In this document: piece by piece, positions 35,187 to 43,661 of the stretch
Layout of the letters: each line of letters opens with the position of its first letter
How positions within the stretch are numbered: the first letter of the stretch is position 1
Virus record (IMG/VR): IMGVR_UViG_3300029258_002750
Span: 1 to 64,000 of that record
DNA: 64,000 nt
Reading direction: 5' to 3' (one strand)
Origin: a virus
Made by a program: the position numbers and the translations under genes
Notes under the pieces: generated by a model
Databases searched by the model: none
Told to the model about the DNA's origin: nothing
The model's input: the letters and a program-made list of their open reading frames with translations, nothing else

Positions 35187-36286
35187 TGGACGCGGACGGG
35201 ATCGTCGGTGTGTGCAACGCGCTGGGCCTGCGCCACGGCCGGGTCCGCGACACCAAGCGCGGGCCGAACATCTCGATGGCCTGCCCGCTTGCCGCGATCA
35301 CACACGGCGATCCCGATGACCGCAACAAGAGCTGCTCGGTCTCCGTCGACCCGGACGGTCTGAGCTACGCCAAGTGCTTCAGCTGGAACTGCGGCTACAA
35401 CGGCACCTTCTTTGGGCTGCTTCAGAAGGCGATCCTCGGGATGCCGACGCCGCCCGAGCATCTGCTGGAGATGCTCGAGCGGATCGCCGAGACCGAGCAG
35501 GACAACCCGGAGTCGCGTGCCAGGCGCATGAGGGAGCAGCTCGAGATTCAGCAGGGCGAGGAGAGCAACCCGAAGCCGCTGCCGCCGCGCGAGGTTGAGC
35601 GGGACGTGCTAGAGGAGGCGGTGTTCGCGCCGTTCTCTCGGAAGATCCCGAAGTACGCGGTCGATCGCGGTGTCGACAAGGAAGCGGCTGCGGCCTGGGA
35701 CCTTGGCTACGACGAGGGCCAGGGTCGGCTCGTCTTCCCGGTGCGCAGGGGCGACGGTGCTCTGGTGGGCATGACCGGCCGGATTACGCCGGAAGCGCAA
35801 TGCCGTGCCGCGAACCGTGGGGTCGAGGTCACCAAGTACCACAACTACTCCGGCCTCAACAAGACGCGCTACCTCTACGGCGTGCACACGTGGACCGACA
35901 AGAAGCTGCCGATCGTTCTGGTCGAGGGACCACTGGACGCGGTGCGTACCTGGATGGCCTTGCGCGATCGAGGGGTCAACGTGGCCGCGACGATGGGCGA
36001 GGGATTCTCGTCGGACCATCGGCGCATCGTGCGCGGGGCCTGGCCGCCGGTCGTCTATATCTTCGCTGACGGGGATTCGGCCGGGCGCCGGATGGCCGAG
36101 AAGATTCACTACCTGCTCGACGACGCGCTCATGCTCAAGCTGATGCGCTGTCCGGTACGCGTGTGGGAGGATGACGAGACCGGCGAGGAGCACAAGGAGT
36201 ACTCCGATCCGGGGAGTATGACCGACGAGGAGATCGTCTACGCCTTCGAGAACGCGGAGGTCATCCTGGGCGAGATCAGGTGGTAG
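35186..36286 (+). CDS. DNA primase (DnaG-like, TOPRIM)
   Basis: The protein has 366 residues from GTG 35186, overlapping the dnaB stop. An N-terminal zinc-like segment (CPLA ... CFSWNCGYNG) precedes a TOPRIM fold with VLVEGPLDAV and IFADGDSAG, the metal-binding motifs of primases. It ends the dnaN-loader-dnaB-primase cluster. Confidence 0.85.
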   Translation: MDADGIVGVCNALGLRHGRVRDTKRGPNISMACPLAAITHGDPDDRNKSCSVSVDPDGLSYAKCFSWNCGYNGTFFGLLQKAILGMPTPPEHLLEMLERIAETEQDNPESRARRMREQLEIQQGEESNPKPLPPREVERDVLEEAVFAPFSRKIPKYAVDRGVDKEAAAAWDLGYDEGQGRLVFPVRRGDGALVGMTGRITPEAQCRAANRGVEVTKYHNYSGLNKTRYLYGVHTWTDKKLPIVLVEGPLDAVRTWMALRDRGVNVAATMGEGFSSDHRRIVRGAWPPVVYIFADGDSAGRRMAEKIHYLLDDALMLKLMRCPVRVWEDDETGEEHKEYSDPGSMTDEEIVYAFENAEVILGEIRW

Positions 36287-36296
36287 GAGGAATAGG

Positions 36297-37304
36297 ATGG
36301 CCGGTCGAGCCAGTCGAGCCAAAGCCTCGGATGTGATCAGGGCGCTGAAGGGGCGTGGTGGGCTCACGCCCCTGACACCGCCTCCGCCATGTCCGCCCCC
36401 TCCGGTGGCCATCAAGATGCCATCGCCGAAGGTCGCGCCGAAGGCAACCCAGAAGGCGCCGCCGCCGAAGAAGAACGGCAAGGCCGATAAGGACTTCTAC
36501 CTCAGGCCGTCGTGGTACGACGACCTGAAGGCGTTCGTGGACGCAGGCGTGTCGGTGCTCCTGATCGGCCCAGCTGGCTCCGGCAAAAGCCGGGGCGTGA
36601 AGGAGGTCTTCAAGGAGCGGCAGCAGTTCCTCCGCGTCGTCTCGTGTACGCCGAGGCTGAACGCGAACGACCTGGAGGGCGACTTCGATCTGCTCGTCGA
36701 GAACGGCAAGCAGGTCACCAAGTTCTCCCCCGCCGGTCCCGCTCTGGCCAGCCAGCATGGCGATGGGCTTCTGTTCGATGAGGTGGACGCGGCCCCGGCC
36801 GAGGCTATGTACTCGGTCTACCGGCTCCTCGACGGCGAGGAGATGCACATCGTTCGCAAGGGGCAGGACGCGCTCGTCCAGCGGCATCCCGAGCTGCGGA
36901 TCGTCGGGACGCAGAACACCGAGGGGCGCGGCGACGATCGTGGGCTCTACCACGGCCGGTCGCACCAAGACGAGGCGTTCCTCGACAGGTGGGAGAACAC
37001 GATTCGGGTGAGCTATCCCACGCCCGACGACGAGGCGGTCATCCTCTGCGGTCGGACCGGGATTGGCGAGGTCCAGGCGAAGCGGATCGTGGCGGCGGCC
37101 AACGCCTTCCGGGCCGCGCTCGCGAACGGCGACGAGATCATGTTCACATGCTCGTTGCGGCGGACGCTCGCTGTGGCCGCGAACCTCGCGCGCGGTCACA
37201 CGCCCAGGCGCGCCTGGGAGTTCGCGGTGCTCAATCGGGCGACTCCCGAGGACGCGGCCAGGATGCCCGAGACGCTGAACAGGATCTACGGAACGAAGTG
37301 GTAG
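36297..37304 (+). CDS. MoxR-type AAA+ ATPase (second)
   Basis: The protein has 335 residues from ATG 36297. A proline-rich N-terminal linker is followed by LIGPAGSGKSRGV (Walker A), GLLFDEVDA (Walker B) and IVGTQNTEG (sensor 1). It pairs with the VWA gene overlapping its end, repeating the arrangement at 1.9-4.4 kb. Confidence 0.82.
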   Translation: MAGRASRAKASDVIRALKGRGGLTPLTPPPPCPPPPVAIKMPSPKVAPKATQKAPPPKKNGKADKDFYLRPSWYDDLKAFVDAGVSVLLIGPAGSGKSRGVKEVFKERQQFLRVVSCTPRLNANDLEGDFDLLVENGKQVTKFSPAGPALASQHGDGLLFDEVDAAPAEAMYSVYRLLDGEEMHIVRKGQDALVQRHPELRIVGTQNTEGRGDDRGLYHGRSHQDEAFLDRWENTIRVSYPTPDDEAVILCGRTGIGEVQAKRIVAAANAFRAALANGDEIMFTCSLRRTLAVAANLARGHTPRRAWEFAVLNRATPEDAARMPETLNRIYGTKW

Positions 37305-38950
37305 CTCGCCGTGCGCTGATGGACGCGCAGCAGTCTGTCGTTACTGGGCTGCTGCGAGAGGGGGTGACGGTCGTCTTCGACGCCGAGACTCCCTATGCGG
37401 ACCTTCACGCGCGCGTGATGCACGTGCGCCCGTTGCCGGAGGAGGTTGACGAGACGGCGCTCCTCCATCTGCGGGCCGACTGCGACCACGAGATGTGCCA
37501 TCTCGCTCAGTCCGATCCGAAGGTGCTCGACAAGATCGAGCGGCCGATGCTCAAGCTGGTCCACAACGCGATCGAGGACGGCTTTGTCGAGCTGTGGGGC
37601 TCGTCGATGTGGTTCGGTGTGGCTGAGAATCTACGCCGCTCAAACGCGCTGGTCAGCGCAGACCTGCGAGAGAGGGCGACCGGGGCTCGGTCGTGCACGC
37701 GGGCGCGCGCTGTCAGCGCTCTCCAGTTTCTCGTCATGGGCGAGGACACCAAGGACGTGTGCGATCGGCTCGGCGATGACATTCGCCCGCTGATCGGGGA
37801 GATCGGCGGACTCCTCCCAGAGCTTCGCCAGGTGCGCAGTAGTTCGGCCGGGCGAGTTGTGGCCGAGAAGGTCTGCGACATCTGGCGCTGGGGCAACCGC
37901 TCCGAGCCGAGGAACAAGCCGCTGTGTGCCGATGAGAAGACGCGCGCCCGAGAGGACAAGGTAGCCGTGCAGCTCGAAGCGATGCCCACGCTCGCCAAGG
38001 CCAGGAAGAAGGTCATTCGCACGATCGGGGCCGCGCCCGGTTCCTATCGCGCTTACACCAACCGCGACGTTATCGAGACGGTGCAGGTTACGGCCGATCA
38101 TAGGACCGGGGTGAGCGAGTTCATTCGCTCGGTCCGGCACGTGGTGCCGCCGCTCCGTAGGCGGCTGCTGATGGAGTTCCGGTCGGTCGGTCGGCGCTAC
38201 GAGTACGACCGCAGGAGCGGTCAGCTCGACCGCAGCGCCCTTCACCGTGTTGCGCTCGGCGACGACCGGGTCTTCAGGCGCGAGGTTCCTGTTCCCGTGG
38301 TCGATGCCGATGTGACCCTACTGGTGGACATCTCCGGGTCGATGACGCTCAAGGCGCCGTCCGGCGGCACGCGCATTCAGCTGGCTGCCCAGGCGGCTGG
38401 CGCAACCAGCATGGTGCTGGACCTGATCGGCGTCTCGAACGAGTGCCTGGCGTTCACGACGCGCGACAGCTTCGTTCCGCCCGGTGTGCGCGTGTCCTTC
38501 GATCGCGGCGTCTACCAGCGAGTACGCGCGCTCCGTCACCTGGTGGTCAAGGACGTCCGCCAGAGTTTCCGCCAGGCGCGCGCGGCCTTCGTGTCGATGG
38601 CGGAGTTCATGGGCTGCGACGAGAACATCGACGGCGAGTCCCTGCTCTGGGCGGCTCGCAGGCTCCTCGCGCGCGCGAGACCCGGCGTTGTGCCCATCCT
38701 GATCGTCTACAGCGACGGCGAGCCCGCCAGTTCGCCCGAGGAGGCGCACGTTCTCGCTGACCACCTCAAGCGGTCCGTCGAGCGGATCACCGCCGCTGGC
38801 GTCGTCGTGCTGATGATCGGGATCGGTACCGACTCCGTACGCCGTTTCTGCCGGGACTCAACGGTGATCGGCAACATAAGTGATCTGACGGAAGCGAGTT
38901 ACGAGCTGCTGCGTAGGGTGCTCCGGCGATCTCAGAATCTCCGATTCTGA
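37298..38950 (+). CDS. VWA-domain protein with HExxH, CobT-like, MoxR partner
   Basis: The start is GTG 37298, overlapping the MoxR stop (ATG 37319 is the alternative). DHEMCHLAQ carries HExxH; a central helical region follows; DISGSMTLK is the MIDAS motif and YSDGEPAS a metal-loop strand. The fold resembles CobT/DUF2201 proteins that act with AAA+ partners. The target is unknown. An identical 17-bp word to that at 12341 lies in this gene (37651). Confidence 0.75.
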   Translation: MVARRALMDAQQSVVTGLLREGVTVVFDAETPYADLHARVMHVRPLPEEVDETALLHLRADCDHEMCHLAQSDPKVLDKIERPMLKLVHNAIEDGFVELWGSSMWFGVAENLRRSNALVSADLRERATGARSCTRARAVSALQFLVMGEDTKDVCDRLGDDIRPLIGEIGGLLPELRQVRSSSAGRVVAEKVCDIWRWGNRSEPRNKPLCADEKTRAREDKVAVQLEAMPTLAKARKKVIRTIGAAPGSYRAYTNRDVIETVQVTADHRTGVSEFIRSVRHVVPPLRRRLLMEFRSVGRRYEYDRRSGQLDRSALHRVALGDDRVFRREVPVPVVDADVTLLVDISGSMTLKAPSGGTRIQLAAQAAGATSMVLDLIGVSNECLAFTTRDSFVPPGVRVSFDRGVYQRVRALRHLVVKDVRQSFRQARAAFVSMAEFMGCDENIDGESLLWAARRLLARARPGVVPILIVYSDGEPASSPEEAHVLADHLKRSVERITAAGVVVLMIGIGTDSVRRFCRDSTVIGNISDLTEASYELLRRVLRRSQNLRF

Positions 38951-38960
38951 CGGGCGCCCC

Positions 38961-38969
38961 GGGTATAAC
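38961..38969 (+). promoter_or_regulatory. GGGTATAAC promoter-like motif before the SSB-like gene
   Basis: It lies in the 72-bp gap before ATG 39023, which has its own AGAGGAG ribosome binding site. Confidence 0.55.
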
Positions 38970-39022
38970 GATGCCACGGCCCAGTCGTGTGAGAGACAAA
39001 AGGGTCGAGAAAGAGGAGTTCT

Positions 39023-39808
39023 ATGGGATACGCAGGAGACGGTGGACCTCCCCCGCCCCCGGGGCAAGGAGGAGGCTTCCGAAGGAACGAGCCGCAGTAC
39101 GGCTTCAGCGAGCAGGTCACCAAGGACGGCAAGACCTTCATGAAGAGGGTCAAGACCTGGTACATGCCGCCCGGGGCGAACGACAAGCCCTGTGTCATGC
39201 TCGACCGGAAGGGTGATCGCTACACCCTCACGGTCCACGAGTTCGTCGGCCCGGACGGCCGGAAGGGCTCGATGGTGCGCTGCATCGCGCGTGCGAACCC
39301 CAAGGAGGGCTGCCCGCTCTGCGAGGCCCTCGGCAAGGAGGGGCGCTGGTACTGGGCGCTCACGTGCATCGACCAGAGTCGGTTCATCCCCAAGGAGGGG
39401 AAGAACGTCGGCAACGTCTACACCAACTTCCGGCGGCTGATCCTGGTCACGTCGAAGCAGTTCGACGACATGAAGGGCATCGAGAACAAGGCGGAGGACG
39501 GCTGGCACGGTCGACGGTTCGACGTCTCGCGTGCCGATGACTCGAAGAGCGCGAAGATCGGCACGTCCTGGTACCCCAAGACGGAGCGGCCGGTGCTCAC
39601 CGACGACGAGATGAAGGCCGAATTCGAGGAGGCGGCGGCCAACTACGGCATCCCCGTCGAGAACTTCATCGAGCCGTTCGACTACGACACCGTGCTGGCT
39701 CTCCCGTCCTATGAGGACGCCAAGCAGATCGCCGCTGCGATCAAGGGCACGGTCGACGGCGGCGGCGACGACTCCCCGGACGGAGATTCAGGGGCAATCA
39801 GCTTCTGA
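39023..39808 (+). CDS. Single-stranded DNA-binding protein-like, 261 aa
   Basis: A short proline/glycine-rich N-terminus leads into a beta-rich core with CPLCEALG (zinc-like) and YTNFRRLILVTSKQFDDM. The C-terminus DDSPDGDSGAISF is acidic with a terminal Phe, the hallmark of SSB tails that recruit partners. Its location among replication genes fits a gp32-like SSB. Confidence 0.7.
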   Translation: MGYAGDGGPPPPPGQGGGFRRNEPQYGFSEQVTKDGKTFMKRVKTWYMPPGANDKPCVMLDRKGDRYTLTVHEFVGPDGRKGSMVRCIARANPKEGCPLCEALGKEGRWYWALTCIDQSRFIPKEGKNVGNVYTNFRRLILVTSKQFDDMKGIENKAEDGWHGRRFDVSRADDSKSAKIGTSWYPKTERPVLTDDEMKAEFEEAAANYGIPVENFIEPFDYDTVLALPSYEDAKQIAAAIKGTVDGGGDDSPDGDSGAISF

Positions 39809-39827
39809 GCTAGCCTACACACGCTAG

Positions 39828-39862
39828 TGCCGGGACCAGGTCACCACACCTGGTCCCGGCCG
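39828..39862 (+). terminator. Strong hairpin terminator after the SSB-like gene
   Basis: A 12-bp stem GCCGGGACCAGG/CCTGGTCCCGGC with an 8-nt loop lies between the SSB-like stop and the methyltransferase. Confidence 0.65.
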
Positions 39863-39870
39863 GAGCTTGC

Positions 39871-40761
39871 ATGAAAAGCCCCTGGCTACAGTCGTTCCGC
39901 GTTGATGTCCAAGACGGCTGCCCAGACATCCCCGACGAGAGCTGTGACGTCGCGATCTTCTCGCCGCCCTACAAGAAGGCGGACGGCTACAGCGACGATC
40001 TGATGTTCGATCTCGGTCAGGTGCTCATCAGGGTGATGAAGTCCGGCGGCCGTGTCTTCCTCAACTTCGGCTTCTTGCGCGAGTCTCTCGGTCGACCCTA
40101 CTGCGCGCTCGGTCAGCTGGTAGCCGGAAGCTGGTGGAACGCCGACGAGACCGGGCACGGTGGACTCGAGTACGGCCAGACGATCGCCTGGGTGAAGAGC
40201 GCCGCCTTCCCGAGCTGGCGCGAGCTGATCCTCGAGTATCTCAAGACGCTCCCGCGCCACGGCCTGGCCGCCCAGAGCGTGATCAGGAAGATCCTCCGCG
40301 AGCCGGGCCGGATGACCCAGCGCGGCCACTACCAACCGATCACTGGCACCCGCAAGGTCTTGAACTACTGCTGGGAGCCGGTCTTCACGCTGTGGAAGCC
40401 CCCCGAGCCCGACTTCGACAGGCTCGCAGTCGGCGTCCCGTTCACGCACAAGAGCAACCGGACGCGCGGGACGCGCGGCCGTCACGGCGATCTCCATTGC
40501 GCGGGCGACGTGTGGTTCATCCCGCACAAGACGACCGGCAAGGAGAAGAAGAAGCTGCACAAGCACGAGTTCCCCGAGGCGCTCGCCGAGCGCGCGCTGA
40601 AGGTGAGCGGCGTGCAGCCCGGCGGGACGGTCTTCGATCCGTTCCTCGGCTCAGGAACCACCGCCGTGGTCGCGAAGCGACTGGGGCTGAACGTCTACGG
40701 AACCGACAGAGACCACCGGGAGCTGCGCGTGGCGCGGACGCGGTGGAGCAAGGAGGGGTAG
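39871..40761 (+). CDS. DNA methyltransferase, beta-group order
   Basis: The protein has 296 residues. FSPPYKKA (motif IV, catalytic SPPY) comes first and FDPFLGSGTTAV (motif I, SAM binding) near the C-terminus, so it is an N4-cytosine or N6-adenine MTase of beta order. SPPY favours N4-C or N6-A; the sequence does not decide. It probably protects the genome from restriction. Confidence 0.82.
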   Translation: MKSPWLQSFRVDVQDGCPDIPDESCDVAIFSPPYKKADGYSDDLMFDLGQVLIRVMKSGGRVFLNFGFLRESLGRPYCALGQLVAGSWWNADETGHGGLEYGQTIAWVKSAAFPSWRELILEYLKTLPRHGLAAQSVIRKILREPGRMTQRGHYQPITGTRKVLNYCWEPVFTLWKPPEPDFDRLAVGVPFTHKSNRTRGTRGRHGDLHCAGDVWFIPHKTTGKEKKKLHKHEFPEALAERALKVSGVQPGGTVFDPFLGSGTTAVVAKRLGLNVYGTDRDHRELRVARTRWSKEG

Positions 40762-40879
40762 CCAACCGAACGTCTTCACGGCCCCTCGTATCGGCCCGAT
40801 GTGTCTTCGGGCGACAGAGACCCGGAAACGAGAGGCTCACTTCAGCGTGGCGTGCCGGGCCGCCACTGAGAGAGTTCTC
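40762..40879. other. 118-bp gap before the polymerase
   Basis: No gene or clear motif is seen. A weak ribosome binding site (GAGAGA) precedes ATG 40880. Confidence 0.3.
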
Positions 40880-43639
40880 ATGCCACAGCTCATCAAAGAC
40901 ATCGACACCGGCGACGTAGAGCCGGAGCGCCTCATCGAGGCCGCGCGAGATCGCGGCGCGTTCGTATTCGATTTGGAAACTACCGGATTGGTGCCCAGGC
41001 GGGATCGTATCGAAGGTATCGCCTTCTACGTTCCGCCAGATCCGGTCACCAGGCTCGGGGACGTCGTTCGCGAACCGCAGCCCGAACTTCGAGCCTGGTA
41101 CCCCTTCATCCCTGACTCATTCCGCACCTGGGTTCAGCCGGACGACGGCAGTAAGCCGATCGTCAGGAACCTCCGGCCCGCGATGCCGCAGGCCGAGACG
41201 ATGAACGCGCTCCGGCCGCTGTTCGAGGACAGCCCGGGGACGATCGCGGTCGCCCACAACGCCAAGTTCGACGTGGCGTTCCTCAAGTATGCGAGCGGGT
41301 GCGCTCGAGGCTTCTGGATGGAGCGCTCGGCCGTCGATCAGCTGGGCGACCTGGTGCGCGGCGAGGACGACGACCCGGCCGTGTGGTGGTGCAACGGCCT
41401 GCTCCTCGCCGACTCGATGCTGGCCGACTTCCTCTGCGACGAGAATCTCTACCAGTACGGCCTGAAGCACCGGGTGAAGGACGTGCTCGGCCACGAGATG
41501 ACGACCTACATGGACGTGGCTCGCACCCGCAAGCAGGGCGTGCTGTCGTTCATGGCCGATGACGTCCAGACGCTCGGCTACTACGCGATGGAGGACTGCT
41601 ACTGGACCTGGATGCTGTTCGAGGACCGGATGAGGGAGCTGGACAGCCAGACGCCCGGCACGCCGATTCCCGAGGACGCGGTGGACGCGCTCGCCTGGCT
41701 CTATGAGGAGGGGCTAAAGCTCAGTCCGTTCGACAAGACCCGGGCGATGGGCAACCTCGAGCGGCTCTTCTGGGGAATCGACATGAGGATCTGCCAGATC
41801 CTCGAAGAGATGGAGAGCACCGGCATCCTCATCGACTGGAAGTGGCTCCGGCAGGTCACCAAGGATCTGGAGGAGAAGAAAGAGAAGATCATCCGCCGGA
41901 TCGAGGAGCGCGTCGGCTGGACGCTCAACCCGAACAGCCAGCCGCAGGTCAGCTCGCTGCTCTTTACCGCGAAGGAGCACGGCGGCCTGGGCCTCTCCTC
42001 CAAGGGGATCAAGCGCGGCAAGAGCGGCGCGATCTCGACCGGGTCGAAGGAGATCGGGCACCTCCGCCAGGCTGATCCGGTCGTGGCCGACATCCTCGAC
42101 TGGCGATCGGCCGACACCGTGCGCGCGAACTTCTCCGAGAAGCTCGCTCGGATCGCTCAGGAGGAGCCCGACTGCCGGGTCTACTCTCACTTCAATCAGA
42201 CCGGCACGGTGATCCATAGGCTCAGTTGCGTCTCCGGTTCTACGAAGCTCTCTATTCGCGTAGGAAACGACGATTCCAAGCGTTCAATCAGAATTTCAGA
42301 CATGCAGCCCGCCGATGGGCCGGTATGGATCGAGACGCACAAGGGGCGGGAGCGCCGGATCACGCACCGGATCAACAAAGGTCCGGGCTTCATGTTCGAC
42401 GTGGAGACCGACGATGGTCGAACGATTCGCTGTACCGAGGATCATATCTTTCTCACTGATCGTGCGTGGCTCCCGCTCAAGGACATTCAAGCGACCGACT
42501 CTCTGGTCGGACCTGATCACCAGCTGGCCGCGATTGCTTCCGTTGTTCCGGCAGGCGTAGAGACCGTCTGGGACATCACCGTCGAGGAAGATGCCAGCTA
42601 CGTCGCGCACGGGTTCCTGAACCACAACAGCTCGGATCCCGTCAACCTCCAGAATCAGCCCCGCGACCGCAACCTGATCCGCAAGGCGTTCTGCGCCTAC
42701 TTCGAGGACGAACTGGAGCCGGACATGCTCCTGTTCGGCGCCGACTACGGGCAGGTCGAGCTGCGCGTGGCCGCGCACCTCTCTGGCGACAAGGGCATGA
42801 CGGAGGTCTACCAGACCGGCAAGCCGTGCACGCGCGGGCCTCGCGGGGGCGCCTGCGAGCGCTACAAATGGTGGGAGTGCGAGAACAAGCACGAGGATGG
42901 CTCCTACTGCGGTCACACGTGGATCCCGAAGCAGTGGGATCCGAAGAAGCCCGGCGCTCCTCTCACATGCCCCAAGTGCGGCGGGCCGGAGATCGGCCAC
43001 CAGAAGCGGTGCCGTCACGTGGACCTGCACCAGCGCACGGCCGAGGACGTCGGTGTCCCCCGCAACCCGCTCGCGAAGAATGCGAATTTCGGATTGCTGT
43101 ACCGGATGGCCGCGCCTCGGTTCTGCCAGTACGCGAACCTCTACGACAAGAACGGTGAGCCGAGGATCGACTACGCGCAGGCGCTGATCGATGGGTGGTT
43201 CAACGCCTACCCGGCGATCCAACCGTTCCACGACCGCACCGAGCGCTGGCTGCGGCAGAACGGCTGGTACGCCTGCACATTGACCGGGCGCCGTCGCCGC
43301 CTCGACCGGGAGCGCTGGAAGAACGAGTACCGCGCGGTCACCCAAGGGATCCAGTTCCGCGTCAGCGGCTCGGCACAGGACATCCTCAAGCGCGCGATGG
43401 TGGACATTGCCGAGGAGCGCGAGCGGAAGATCTTCTGGTCCCGGCCTGCCGAGCGGAAGCTCTGGAAGAAGCTCCGCTACATCATCCAGGTGCACGACGA
43501 GGTCATGCTTCAGGGAGCTGCGGCGCTCAAGGACGAAACGATCGAGCTGATCAACGACAAGATGTGCGGCGCGGCCACGCTGAACGTGCCACTGACGGCG
43601 GACTGTAAGGCGGGGAGGACGTGGGATGACATTCACTGA
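40880..43639 (+). CDS. Family A DNA polymerase with mini-intein, zinc insert and two inserted recurrent peptides
   Basis: The precursor has 919 residues. 3'-5' exonuclease motifs FDLETTGL and HNAKFDVAFL are followed by ADYGQVELRVAAHLSGD (motif A), KNANFGLLY (motif B) and HDEVMLQ (motif C), so both activities look intact. Between exonuclease motifs, DPVTRLGDVVREP and RSAVDQLGDLVRGEDD are inserted copies of the recurrent peptide. A zinc-ribbon-like block of about 65 residues sits between motif A and LHQRTAEDV. An intein (42227-42628) splits RLS from SSDP. It is the phage replicative polymerase. Confidence 0.88.
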   Translation: MPQLIKDIDTGDVEPERLIEAARDRGAFVFDLETTGLVPRRDRIEGIAFYVPPDPVTRLGDVVREPQPELRAWYPFIPDSFRTWVQPDDGSKPIVRNLRPAMPQAETMNALRPLFEDSPGTIAVAHNAKFDVAFLKYASGCARGFWMERSAVDQLGDLVRGEDDDPAVWWCNGLLLADSMLADFLCDENLYQYGLKHRVKDVLGHEMTTYMDVARTRKQGVLSFMADDVQTLGYYAMEDCYWTWMLFEDRMRELDSQTPGTPIPEDAVDALAWLYEEGLKLSPFDKTRAMGNLERLFWGIDMRICQILEEMESTGILIDWKWLRQVTKDLEEKKEKIIRRIEERVGWTLNPNSQPQVSSLLFTAKEHGGLGLSSKGIKRGKSGAISTGSKEIGHLRQADPVVADILDWRSADTVRANFSEKLARIAQEEPDCRVYSHFNQTGTVIHRLSCVSGSTKLSIRVGNDDSKRSIRISDMQPADGPVWIETHKGRERRITHRINKGPGFMFDVETDDGRTIRCTEDHIFLTDRAWLPLKDIQATDSLVGPDHQLAAIASVVPAGVETVWDITVEEDASYVAHGFLNHNSSDPVNLQNQPRDRNLIRKAFCAYFEDELEPDMLLFGADYGQVELRVAAHLSGDKGMTEVYQTGKPCTRGPRGGACERYKWWECENKHEDGSYCGHTWIPKQWDPKKPGAPLTCPKCGGPEIGHQKRCRHVDLHQRTAEDVGVPRNPLAKNANFGLLYRMAAPRFCQYANLYDKNGEPRIDYAQALIDGWFNAYPAIQPFHDRTERWLRQNGWYACTLTGRRRRLDRERWKNEYRAVTQGIQFRVSGSAQDILKRAMVDIAEERERKIFWSRPAERKLWKKLRYIIQVHDEVMLQGAAALKDETIELINDKMCGAATLNVPLTADCKAGRTWDDIH
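42227..42628 (+). other. Mini-intein, 134 aa, in the DNA polymerase
   Basis: It begins with Cys (CVSGSTKLSI) after RLS and ends VAHGFLNHN before Ser-Ser-Asp, meeting intein end rules (C1, His-Asn, Ser+1). Removing it restores RLS-SSDPVNLQNQ, the usual polymerase A motif. The short length leaves no homing endonuclease. Its AT content is visibly higher than the flanks, pointing to recent acquisition. Confidence 0.86.
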
Positions 43640-43661
43640 AGTCTTTATGGTGCAGTAGGTT

